Shown here piece by piece: positions 8,435-16,610 of a DNA stretch of 64,000 nucleotides. The translations under genes and the position numbers were made by a program. The DNA is from CAISIP01 sp031396205. GTDB taxonomy: Bacteria; Pseudomonadota; Gammaproteobacteria; Burkholderiales; Burkholderiaceae_C. The notes beneath the pieces are model-generated. The model was not told the DNA's origin, did not search any database, and saw only the letters and a program-made list of their open reading frames with translations. Position 1 is the stretch's first letter, and each line of letters opens with the position of its first letter. The stretch covers positions 1 through 64,000 of the forward strand of contig JANNKH010000089.1 of the NCBI GenBank assembly GCA_031396205.1, written 5' to 3'.

Positions 8435-8754
8435 CCCGGCTCAACCTTGTCTTGCTGCTGGCGGTGCTGGCCAGCGCGCTTTACCTGGTGAACGTGCAGT
8501 ACCAGTCGCGCCGCCTGTACACCGAGCTCGAACGCGCGAATGCCGAAGGGCGCAGGCTCGATACCGAGCGCGACCGCCTGCAACTCGAGCGCCGCGCCCA
8601 GGCCACGCCGCAACGGGTCGAGAAACTCGCCCGCGAGCGCCTGCAGATGCGCCCGGCAACGCCGGCCATCACCCACTATGTCGCCTACAGCGACGGCACT
8701 GCCGCAGCTGGCACGCCGGGCGCTCCGCAACAGGCTTCGGGGCGGCTGCCATGA
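8431..8754 (+). CDS. ftsL: Cell division protein FtsL
   Basis: 107-residue bitopic inner-membrane protein. A short cytoplasmic start is followed by one membrane span (LVLLLAVLASALYLVNVQY, about 5-23) and a periplasmic leucine-zipper-like coiled coil (about 28-72). It forms the FtsQLB complex that activates septal FtsWI. Sequence conservation is low in this family, so identity rests on size, topology and position between rsmH and ftsI. The tail from about residue 80 is Ala/Gly/Pro rich. The stop overlaps the first ATG of the intercistronic repeat (ATGA 8751-8754). Confidence 0.9.
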   Translation: MTRLNLVLLLAVLASALYLVNVQYQSRRLYTELERANAEGRRLDTERDRLQLERRAQATPQRVEKLARERLQMRPATPAITHYVAYSDGTAAAGTPGAPQQASGRLP

Positions 8755-9053
8755 ACCGCCGGGCCGTTCCCAAGGTTCATGCCGCAGCACGCAGCGCGAA
8801 GGCTTCGTCATGTCACTGCCGGGCCGTTCCCAAGGATCATGCCGCAGCGCGCAGCGCGAAGGCTTCCTCATGTCACCGCCGGGCAGTTCCCAAGGTTCAT
8901 GCCGCAGCGCGCAGCGCGAAGGCTTCGTCATGTCACCGCCGGGCCGTTCCCAAGGATCATGCCGCAGCGCGCAGCGCGAAGGCTTCGTCATGTCCCCGCC
9001 GGGCCGTTCCCAAGGTTCATGCCGTAGCGCGCAGCGCGAAGGTGTGCGCATGA
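8751..9053 (+). repeat. Five 60-bp tandem units between ftsL and ftsI, bounded by ATGA at both ends
   Basis: Units at 8751-8810, 8811-8870, 8871-8930, 8931-8990 and 8991-9050 are nearly identical, sharing GGGCCGTTCCCAAGG, GCAGCGCGCAGCGCGAAGG and a unit-final ATG. The first ATG (8751) overlaps the ftsL stop and opens a 100-residue frame (repeating RRAVPK...ARSAK) whose stop at 9051-9053 overlaps the ftsI start. In a different phase, ATGs at 8810, 8870, 8930, 8990 and 9050 are all in frame with FtsI, each preceded by GCGAAGG as a plausible ribosome-binding site. Related units occur at 16479, 21550 and 35558. Whether any mini-ORF product accumulates is unknown. Confidence 0.9.
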
Positions 9054-10786
9054 GTCGCATCAAGAGCATCCCCTACACCTCCAGCCCGCTGCTGGCCAGC
9101 CGCACACCGGTATGGCGCAGCAAGTTGGTGGTGGCTGCCGTCGCGGTCGGATTCATCGGCCTGGCCGCACGTGCTGTCTACATCCAGGTCGTGGCCAACG
9201 AGTTTTACCAGCGCCAGGGCGAAGTGCGTTTTGCGCGCACGCTGGCGCTACCGGCCAATCGTGGCCGCATCCTGGACCGCAATGGGCTGATCCTTGCATC
9301 GAGCGTACCTGCGCCCAGCATCTGGGCCATTCCCGAGGACGTGCCGCGCGACCCGGTGCGGCTCAAGCAACTGGCCAAGCTGCTGGGCTTGCCATTGGCC
9401 GAGCTGGAGCGCAAGCTCGAAGACGACGACAAGAACTTCGTCTGGCTCAAGCGCCAGGTCGACGAGTCGGTCGGCAAAGACATTGCCGCGCTGGAACTCA
9501 AGGGCATCTACCAGCGCAAGGAATACCGCCGCGAGTACCCCGAGGGGCCGGCAGCGGCCCATGTGGTGGGTTTCACCAATGTGGGAGACCATGGCCAGGA
9601 AGGGATCGAGCTGGCGTTCGACCAGGACCTGGCAGGCAGAGCCGGTTCGCGACGCGTCATCAAGGACCGGCTCGGACGGGTCGTCGAGGGCGTCGGCGAG
9701 CAGGTGCCACCGGTCGACGGCAAGGACATCCAGCTCAGCATCGACAGCAAGATCCAGTTCTTCGCCTATCAGAAGCTGCGCGATGCGGTGACCACCCACA
9801 AGGCCCGCGGCGGCAGTGTCGTAGTGCTGGACGCGGTCACCGGCGAGGTGCTGGCGATGGCCAACTACCCCAGCTACGCGCCCGACAACCGGCGCGGCCT
9901 GACCGGCGAGCAATTGCGCAACCGCGCGTTGACTGATGTGTTCGAGCCCGGTTCAACGATGAAACCGATCACGGTCGCGATGGCGCTGGAAGCCGGGCGT
10001 ATCAAGCCGCAGACCCTGATCGACACCGGACCTGGTCGCTACGTCATGGGCGGCTTCACGATCCGCGACACGCACGACTACGGAACCCTGACGGTCGAAG
10101 GCGTGATCCAGAAGTCGAGCAATGTCGGCGCGCTCAAGATCGCGCAGAAGATGAGTCCGCACGAGATGTGGGACACCTACAACCAGCTCGGCTATGGCCA
10201 AAAGCCGCAGCTGCAGTTCCCCGGCGCCGTGACCGGCCGGCTGAGGCCCTGGAAAACCTGGCGCCCCGTCGAACAAGCGACGATGGCCTATGGTTACGGC
10301 TTGTCGGCATCGTTGTTCCAGATGGCGCAGTCGTACACCGCGTTCGCGCACGACGGCCGCATCATTCCCGCCACCATCGTCAAGAGCGACGAACCGGCGA
10401 TCGGCAGGCCGGTGTTTTCGGCCGAGAACGCCGCTGCCGTGCGCAAGATGCTGCAGATGGCCGCGGGGCCCGGCGGCACCGGCCAGCGGGCCCAAACGAT
10501 CGGCTATTCGGTCGGCGGCAAGTCCGGCACCGCGCACAAGCAAGTCGGCAAAGGCTATGCCACCAACAAGTACCGATCCTGGTTTACCGGCATGGCGCCG
10601 ATCGACAAGCCGCGCGTGGTGGTGGCGGTGATGATCGACGAGCCGAGCAACGGCAAATACTACGGCGGAGAGGTCGCCGCACCCGTCTTCAGCGAGACCG
10701 TGCAGCAGGCTCTGCGCCTGATGGGCGTTTCACCCGACATGGCGGTCAAGCCGCAGATCGTCACCGCCGTGGACGAGAGCCTGTGA
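9050..10786 (+). CDS. ftsI: Septal peptidoglycan transpeptidase FtsI (PBP3)
   Basis: 578 residues. Short cytoplasmic tail, one membrane anchor (about 25-45), PBP dimer/pedestal domain (RGRILDRNG), and a transpeptidase domain with active-site STMK (Ser302), SSN (356-358) and KSGT (491-494). It crosslinks septal peptidoglycan together with FtsW. ATG 9050 is chosen because it gives the usual short N-terminus and overlaps the upstream repeat frame by ATGA. Four repeat-borne in-frame ATGs upstream (8990, 8930, 8870, 8810) would add 20, 40, 60 or 80 residues. The stop overlaps murE by one base (TGATG). Confidence 0.95.
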   Translation: MSRIKSIPYTSSPLLASRTPVWRSKLVVAAVAVGFIGLAARAVYIQVVANEFYQRQGEVRFARTLALPANRGRILDRNGLILASSVPAPSIWAIPEDVPRDPVRLKQLAKLLGLPLAELERKLEDDDKNFVWLKRQVDESVGKDIAALELKGIYQRKEYRREYPEGPAAAHVVGFTNVGDHGQEGIELAFDQDLAGRAGSRRVIKDRLGRVVEGVGEQVPPVDGKDIQLSIDSKIQFFAYQKLRDAVTTHKARGGSVVVLDAVTGEVLAMANYPSYAPDNRRGLTGEQLRNRALTDVFEPGSTMKPITVAMALEAGRIKPQTLIDTGPGRYVMGGFTIRDTHDYGTLTVEGVIQKSSNVGALKIAQKMSPHEMWDTYNQLGYGQKPQLQFPGAVTGRLRPWKTWRPVEQATMAYGYGLSASLFQMAQSYTAFAHDGRIIPATIVKSDEPAIGRPVFSAENAAAVRKMLQMAAGPGGTGQRAQTIGYSVGGKSGTAHKQVGKGYATNKYRSWFTGMAPIDKPRVVVAVMIDEPSNGKYYGGEVAAPVFSETVQQALRLMGVSPDMAVKPQIVTAVDESL

Positions 10787-12324
10787 TGCAGGAACTGCAC
10801 TCCCCGGTCGCCGCAGCGGCGTGGTTGCGCCAACATGTGACCGGCGCGCTGCAGACCGACAGCCGCAAGCTCATGCCCGGTGACGGGTTCATCGCCTGGC
10901 CGGGTGCGACCCACGATGCGCGCGCCCATGTGCCCGCCGCGGTGGCCAATGGCGCCGCGGCGTGCCTGGTCGAGCGTGACGGCGCTGCACAGTTCGAGCT
11001 GCCCGATGCCCGTGTGGCCTGTTATGCCGGACTCAAGTCGGCCAGCGCGCTGGTGGCCTGCGCCTATTACGACGACCCGTCGCACCAGTTGCACGTGGTT
11101 GCGGTGACCGGCACCAACGGCAAGACCTCCACCGCCTGGTGGCTGGCGCAGGCCCTGTCGAGCCCACGGCTTGCGCCCGCGATCCCCTGCGCGATGGTCG
11201 GCACACTGGGCGTTGGCCAGCCGCCAGCGGCAGGGACAAGCGACGACCGGGGTGTGGCACGCCTGACCGCAACCGGCCTGACGACACCCGACCCGGTGTT
11301 GCTGCAGGCCAGCCTGCGCCGTTTCGCCGACTCTGGCATTCGCGCCTGCGCGCTGGAGGCCTCGTCGATCGGCATTGACGAGCGCCGGCTCGACGGCATG
11401 CACATCCACACCGCGGTGTTCACCAATTTCACCCAGGACCATCTGGACTACCACGGCTCGATGCAGGCCTATTGGCAGGCCAAGACACGGCTGTTCCAGT
11501 GGCCAGGCCTGCAGGCGGCGGTGGTCAACATCGACGACCCACGCGGTCCGGATCTGCTGGCGTTGCCGGCGCTGCAATCGCTCGATGTCTGGACGGTCTC
11601 GTGCGACGCACCGGCGCGGCTGCGCGCCGAGGCAATCGACATGGGTCGCACCGGCCTGGAATTCGACGTGCTCGAGGCCAACGAGCGCCACCGGCTGCAG
11701 ACCGCTTTGATCGGCCAGTACAACGTCAGCAATCTGCTGGGCGTGATCGCCGCCATGCGCTCGCTGGGCGTGCCACTGGCACAGGCGGTGCTGGCCTGCA
11801 CCGAACTCGCGCCGGTGCCCGGGCGCATGCAGCGACTGCTCGAGCCGGACATGCCGCTGGTGGCGATCGACTATGCGCATACACCGGACGCGCTGGACAA
11901 GGCGCTGGCCGCATTGCAGCCGCTCGCGCGCCAGCGCGATGGCAAGCTGTGGTGTGTCTTTGGCTGTGGTGGCGACCGCGACCCTGGCAAACGACCACTG
12001 ATGGGCGCCATAGCAGCCGCCGCCGACCATGTCGTGGTGACCAGCGACAACCCGCGCAGCGAAGACCCGTTGGCCATCATGGCACAGATCGTTCCGGCGC
12101 TGGTCGGCCACGCATCATGGCGCCAGCAGCCCGATCGCGCCCTGGCCATCGACATCGCTGTCACCGCGGCCGATAGCACCGACGTGATCCTGATCGCAGG
12201 CAAGGGTCATGAAAGCTACCAGGAAGTGGCTGGCCAGCGCCGGCCATTCTCCGATCTGGAGCAGGCACGCGCCGCATTGGCGCGGCGCCGCGGCGCCAGC
12301 GTGGCGCAGGGGGTGGCGGCATGA
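10786..12324 (+). CDS. murE: UDP-MurNAc-L-Ala-D-Glu:meso-diaminopimelate ligase MurE
   Basis: 512-residue cytoplasmic Mur ligase that adds the third stem-peptide residue. ATP-binding GTNGKTS at about 109-115, FTNFTQDHLDYHG in the central domain, and DNPR at 421-424, the motif that selects meso-diaminopimelate over lysine. This implies A1-gamma (Gram-negative type) peptidoglycan. ATG 10786 overlaps the ftsI stop. The following murF overlaps by ATGA. Confidence 0.96.
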   Translation: MQELHSPVAAAAWLRQHVTGALQTDSRKLMPGDGFIAWPGATHDARAHVPAAVANGAAACLVERDGAAQFELPDARVACYAGLKSASALVACAYYDDPSHQLHVVAVTGTNGKTSTAWWLAQALSSPRLAPAIPCAMVGTLGVGQPPAAGTSDDRGVARLTATGLTTPDPVLLQASLRRFADSGIRACALEASSIGIDERRLDGMHIHTAVFTNFTQDHLDYHGSMQAYWQAKTRLFQWPGLQAAVVNIDDPRGPDLLALPALQSLDVWTVSCDAPARLRAEAIDMGRTGLEFDVLEANERHRLQTALIGQYNVSNLLGVIAAMRSLGVPLAQAVLACTELAPVPGRMQRLLEPDMPLVAIDYAHTPDALDKALAALQPLARQRDGKLWCVFGCGGDRDPGKRPLMGAIAAAADHVVVTSDNPRSEDPLAIMAQIVPALVGHASWRQQPDRALAIDIAVTAADSTDVILIAGKGHESYQEVAGQRRPFSDLEQARAALARRRGASVAQGVAA

Positions 12325-13760
12325 TGGACCTGCGCCAAGCCGCCCAATGGTTGCCCGGCAGCACGTTGGTGGGCAATCCCGCGAACCGTGTGAGCCGCGT
12401 GCATTCGGACACGCGCAGCGTACAGCCCGGCGACCTGTTCGTCGCGATTGCGGGCGACCAGTTCGACGGCAACCTGTTCCTGGCGCAGGCCCGCGCCGCC
12501 GGTGCCGCCGCAGCCCTGGTCCACAGCGCCGACGCATTGCACGCTGCCGGGCTGGATGGCATCGTGGTACCCGACACGCGCAAGGCGCTGGGGCTGCTTG
12601 CCACGCGCTGGCGCGAGCAGTTCACGCCGGTACTGATCGCAGTGACCGGCAGCAACGGCAAAACAACCGTGACCCAGATGCTGGCGGCGATCCTGCGCAG
12701 CGCCTTGCCGGATGCATCGCTTGCCACACAGGGCAACTTCAACAACGACATCGGCCTGCCGTTGACGCTGCTGCGCCTGCGCGCCGAACACCGCATCGCC
12801 GCCATCGAGCTGGGCATGAACCATCCGGGCGAGATCGCGTTGCTGTCGGGCATGGCGCAACCATCCGTGGCGCTGGTCAACAACGCGCAGCGCGAACACC
12901 TGGAGTTCATGGCCTCGGTCGAGGCGGTGGCGCAGGAGAACGGCGCGGTGATCGATGCCCTGCCCGCCGATGGCGTGGCGGTGATTCCGCACGACGATGC
13001 TTTCGCGGCGCAGTGGCGTGCGCGCGCCGGCACGCGGCGCTGCCTCAGTTTCGCGATCACGTCGGCAACGGGAGCAGCGCCTGGCGCAGACGTCCACGCA
13101 TCGGCGCCAGTGTGGATCCACGACCGCTGGCGCGTGCTGGCGCATACCCCGTGCGGAGACCTGCCGTTCACGCTGCCAATGGCGGGCCTGCACAACGTGC
13201 GCAATGCACTGGCCGCAGCCACTTGCGCAATCGCCGCCGGCGTGCCGCTATCGCATATCCGTACCGGCCTGCAGGCGTTCGAGCCGGTCAAGGGACGCTC
13301 GCGCACCCAGCAGCTGAACTGGCACGGCAAGGCCTGCACCCTGGTCGACGACAGCTACAACGCCAATCCGGACTCGGTCGACGCAGCGCTGGAGATGCTG
13401 GCGGCGCTGCCGGCTTCGCGGCTGATGGTGCTCGGCGACATGGGTGAGGTGGGCGACCAGGGACCGCAGTTCCAGGGACCGCAGTTCCATGCCCAGGCCG
13501 GAGCGAAAGCCCAGGCGCTGGGCATCGGGTCGCTGTTCACGCTGGGCGCGCTGTCCGCACACGCGGCTGCGTCGTTTACCGGCGCCCGCCATTTCGACAC
13601 CATGCCGGCACTGATCGATGCAGTTACGGCGCAGATGCCCCGCGTGTCCAGCGTGCTGGTCAAGGGCTCACGCTTCATGCGCATGGAGCGGGTGGTCGAG
13701 GCACTGGTCGCCGCCGCCTCGGCCACGGGCAGCACAACCGGAGAGGCCGCATGTTGCTGA
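12321..13760 (+). CDS. murF: UDP-MurNAc-tripeptide:D-Ala-D-Ala ligase MurF
   Basis: 479-residue Mur ligase adding D-Ala-D-Ala to complete the pentapeptide. P-loop GSNGKTT at 110-116, LGMNHPGEIALLSG, and NAQREHLEFM typical of MurF. A 15-bp perfect in-frame tandem duplication (13458-13472 and 13473-13487) repeats QGPQF in the C-terminal domain and probably extends a surface loop. Two adjacent ATGs (12321, 12324) are possible starts. Its end overlaps mraY by 10 bp. Confidence 0.95.
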   Translation: MMDLRQAAQWLPGSTLVGNPANRVSRVHSDTRSVQPGDLFVAIAGDQFDGNLFLAQARAAGAAAALVHSADALHAAGLDGIVVPDTRKALGLLATRWREQFTPVLIAVTGSNGKTTVTQMLAAILRSALPDASLATQGNFNNDIGLPLTLLRLRAEHRIAAIELGMNHPGEIALLSGMAQPSVALVNNAQREHLEFMASVEAVAQENGAVIDALPADGVAVIPHDDAFAAQWRARAGTRRCLSFAITSATGAAPGADVHASAPVWIHDRWRVLAHTPCGDLPFTLPMAGLHNVRNALAAATCAIAAGVPLSHIRTGLQAFEPVKGRSRTQQLNWHGKACTLVDDSYNANPDSVDAALEMLAALPASRLMVLGDMGEVGDQGPQFQGPQFHAQAGAKAQALGIGSLFTLGALSAHAAASFTGARHFDTMPALIDAVTAQMPRVSSVLVKGSRFMRMERVVEALVAAASATGSTTGEAACC

Positions 13761-14929
13761 GCCTGTCCCACTGGCTGCAAACCCTGGGCCCGGAGTTCGG
13801 CTTTCTGCGGGTGTTCCAGTACCTGACACTGCGCGCCGTGATGTCGGCGATGACCGCGCTGCTGATCGGCCTGATAGCCGGCCCGGCGGTGATCCGCAAC
13901 CTGTCGCGGCTCAAGATCGGCCAGCCGATCCGCGGCTACGGGATGGAGACCCACTTCAGCAAGAGCGGCACGCCGACGATGGGGGGGGTGCTGATCCTGA
14001 TCTGCATTGCCGTATCGACGCTGCTGTGGATGGATCTGTCGAACCGCTTCGTCTGGATCGTGCTGCTGGTCACGCTGGGTTTCGGAGCCATCGGCTGGGT
14101 CGACGACTGGCGCAAGGTGGTGCACAAGAACCCCGAGGGCATGCGCTCGAGCGAGAAATATTTCTGGCAATCGGTGATCGGCCTGGTCGCGGCCCTGTAC
14201 CTGGTGTTCAGCATCTCGGAGAACTCCAACCTGCGGGTGCTGGAGCTGTTCTTCAAATGGGTGCAGTCGGGTTTCGACCTGAGCCTGCCACCCAAGGCCG
14301 GTCTGCTGCTGCCGTTCTTCAAGGCGATCAGTTATCCGCGGGGTGGGCTCGGCTGCGTCGTGCTCACCTCGCTGGTGCTGGTGGGGTCGTGCATTGCAGT
14401 CAACCTGACCGACGGACTGGACGGCCTGGCCATCATGCCGGTCGTGATGGTCGGCTCCGCGCTGGGCGTGTTTGCCTATGTAACCGGCAGCGCCGTGTTC
14501 TCGAAGTACCTGCTGTTTCCGCATATTCCGGGTTCAGGCGAGCTGTTGATCTTCTGCGCCGCGATGGCCGGTGCCGGATTGGCCTTCCTGTGGTTCAACA
14601 CCCATCCGGCCCAGGTGTTCATGGGCGACGTGGGCGCATTGGCGCTGGGTGGCGCCCTGGGCACCATCGCGGTCATCGTGCGCCAGGAAATCGTACTGGC
14701 GATCATGGGCGGCATCTTCGTGGCCGAAGCGGTCTCGGTGATGGCCCAGGTCGGCTATTTCAAGTACACGCGCAGGCGCTACGGCGAAGGCCGGCGCCTG
14801 CTCAAGATGGCGCCACTGCACCACCATTTCGAGAAGACCGGCTGGAAGGAGTCGCAGGTCGTCGTGCGGTTCTGGATCATCACCATGCTTTTATGCCTGG
14901 TGGGCCTTTCCACCTTGAAGCTGCGCTGA
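13751..14929 (+). CDS. mraY: Phospho-MurNAc-pentapeptide transferase MraY
   Basis: 392-residue polytopic inner-membrane enzyme (about ten spans) transferring phospho-MurNAc-pentapeptide to undecaprenyl phosphate to make lipid I. Conserved aspartates lie in GWVDDWRK and NLTDGLDGL, the PTMGGVLIL motif is near residue 76, and the HHHFEKTGW motif is near the C-terminus. A run of eight G (13981-13988) encodes the MGG of PTMGG and is a potential slippage or sequencing-error site. The frame is intact. Confidence 0.96.
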   Translation: MLLSLSHWLQTLGPEFGFLRVFQYLTLRAVMSAMTALLIGLIAGPAVIRNLSRLKIGQPIRGYGMETHFSKSGTPTMGGVLILICIAVSTLLWMDLSNRFVWIVLLVTLGFGAIGWVDDWRKVVHKNPEGMRSSEKYFWQSVIGLVAALYLVFSISENSNLRVLELFFKWVQSGFDLSLPPKAGLLLPFFKAISYPRGGLGCVVLTSLVLVGSCIAVNLTDGLDGLAIMPVVMVGSALGVFAYVTGSAVFSKYLLFPHIPGSGELLIFCAAMAGAGLAFLWFNTHPAQVFMGDVGALALGGALGTIAVIVRQEIVLAIMGGIFVAEAVSVMAQVGYFKYTRRRYGEGRRLLKMAPLHHHFEKTGWKESQVVVRFWIITMLLCLVGLSTLKLR

Positions 14930-14934
14930 TCGCC

Positions 14935-16482
14935 ATGACCGACCTGCACGTCCAATCGGTCCTGATCCTGGGCCTGGGTACGTCCGGCCTGGCGATGGCG
15001 CGCTGGTGCCAGCGCGCCGGCGCGCATGTAACGGTAGCCGACACGCGCGCCGAGCCGCCCCAGCTCGCCGCGCTGCGCCAGGACCTGCCGCAGGCCGTGT
15101 TTGTTCACGGGGCGCTTGACGCGGCTCTGCTGACCGCGGGGCCGAGCCTGGTGCTCAAGAGCCCGGGAATCGCACCGGCGCTGATTGCGCCATTGACCGA
15201 GGCTGCGTCGGCTACCGGCATTCGCGTAGGGGGTGAGCTGGACCTGTTCGCCCAGGCATTGGCCGAACTCAGGGCGAGCCAGGCCTACCAACCCGAGATC
15301 CTGGCCATTACCGGCACCAATGGCAAGACCACTGTCGCATCGCTGACGGCCCTACTGGTTGCGAGCGCCGGCAAGAGTGTCGTGCTGGCCGGCAATATCG
15401 GACCATCCCTGCTCGACACCCTGACACGCTGTGTTGACAGCGCCAGCCTGCCTCAAGTCTGGGTCATCGAGTTGTCGAGTTTCCAGCTCGCCGACATGGC
15501 ACGGCCGGAACGGGCCGCCGAAGACGCCGGCACGGCCAGCTTCGAGCCTAGCGCCGCCTGCGTGCTGAACCTGAGTCAGGACCACCTGGACTGGCACGGC
15601 ACGATGGCAGCCTATGCGCAGGCCAAGTCCCGCGTCTTCGGACGGCAGGCGCTGATGCTGCTGAACCGGGACGATGCCCAGGTGATGGCGATGGCGCCGG
15701 CACCGGTCGTCGCCAAGGGCAGGACCGGGCGCCGCATCAGCTGTTTCGGCGCCGGCATGCCCAAGGCGCCAGGCGACTTCGGGCTGGAACAGGTAAACGG
15801 CATGTCCTGGATGGTGCGCGCGCAGGAGCTCGATCCGACCATCAAACTGCGCAAGGGGCAGCAAGCCGATGCGTTGCACATCCAGCGCCTGATACCGGCA
15901 GAAGCCCTGCGCATCCGCGGCCGCCACAACGCCGTCAACGCGCTGGCGGCATTGGCACTGGCCGCCGCGGCGGGCTGCGCGCTGGCACCGATTCTTTTCG
16001 CCCTGCGCGAATACCGCGGTGAACCACACCGGGTCGCGTCGATCGGGGTGTTGGACGGGGTGGAGTATTTCGACGACAGCAAGGGCACGAATGTCGGTGC
16101 GACCGCTGCGGCGCTTGGCGGCCTGGGCGTGGAACGCAAGCTGGTCGTGATCCTCGGCGGCGACGGCAAGGGACAGGATTTCGCGCCGTTGGCAGAACCC
16201 GTGCGCCAGTTCGCCCGCGCGGTGGTGCTGATCGGGCGCGACGCGCCTTTGATCCGTGCCGCGCTGCAGGCCAGCGGGATCGACCTGCTTGATGCCGACA
16301 GCATGGAACACGCCGTTGCGCGCTCGGCCGCCGCGGCCCGGCCCGGTGACGCCGTGTTGCTGTCGCCGGCCTGCGCCAGCTTCGACATGTTCGACAACTA
16401 CCCGCACCGCGCCCGGGTGTTCCACGACGCAGTGCAGGCGATGGCGCAAGACGCCGGAACCGAGCTGGAGGGGTCGGCATGA
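14935..16482 (+). CDS. murD: UDP-MurNAc-L-Ala:D-glutamate ligase MurD
   Basis: 515 residues, somewhat longer than E. coli MurD (438), with extra loops in the central domain. N-terminal Rossmann-like LILGLGTSGLAMARW, P-loop GTNGKTT at 127-133, LNLSQDHLDWHG and a C-terminal FDDSKGTNVGAT. It adds D-Glu to UDP-MurNAc-L-Ala. The start 5 nt after the mraY stop is set by the conserved N-terminus. The stop (16480-16482) overlaps the ATG that opens the next intercistronic repeat. Confidence 0.95.
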   Translation: MTDLHVQSVLILGLGTSGLAMARWCQRAGAHVTVADTRAEPPQLAALRQDLPQAVFVHGALDAALLTAGPSLVLKSPGIAPALIAPLTEAASATGIRVGGELDLFAQALAELRASQAYQPEILAITGTNGKTTVASLTALLVASAGKSVVLAGNIGPSLLDTLTRCVDSASLPQVWVIELSSFQLADMARPERAAEDAGTASFEPSAACVLNLSQDHLDWHGTMAAYAQAKSRVFGRQALMLLNRDDAQVMAMAPAPVVAKGRTGRRISCFGAGMPKAPGDFGLEQVNGMSWMVRAQELDPTIKLRKGQQADALHIQRLIPAEALRIRGRHNAVNALAALALAAAAGCALAPILFALREYRGEPHRVASIGVLDGVEYFDDSKGTNVGATAAALGGLGVERKLVVILGGDGKGQDFAPLAEPVRQFARAVVLIGRDAPLIRAALQASGIDLLDADSMEHAVARSAAAARPGDAVLLSPACASFDMFDNYPHRARVFHDAVQAMAQDAGTELEGSA

Positions 16483-16610
16483 GCGCTGCGCCGGGCCGCT
16501 CCCAAGCAAGCTCGCACCGCAGTGCGAAGCACGAAGGTAATCTGATGAGCGCCGCCGGGCCGTTCCCAGGGGCGAATTCCGCAATGCGCAGCATGGAGGA
16601 TGCCTGATGA
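16479..16610 (+). repeat. Two diverged repeat units between murD and ftsW, bounded by ATGA
   Basis: Same family as 8751-9053. ATGA at 16479-16482 overlaps the murD stop. Two units follow (ATGs at 16479 and 16545, 66 bp apart) with GGGCCGCTCCCAAGCAAG, CCGCAGTGCGAAGCACGAAGG and GGGCCGTTCCCAGGGGCG. They form one 42-residue frame (begins MSAAPGRSQASS) ending TGA at 16605-16607, overlapping the ftsW ATG at 16607. GGAGG at 16596-16600 can serve ftsW. More diverged than the ftsL/ftsI copies, so probably older. Confidence 0.85.

Noticed and set aside
8751..9053. CRISPR array interpretation of the regular 60-bp repeats
   Set aside because: Units are contiguous with no variable spacers, are open in more than one frame, and are not near cas genes.
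10660..12111. 483-codon minus-strand open frame opposite murE
   Set aside because: Antisense shadow, Arg/Gln/His-rich, no motifs.
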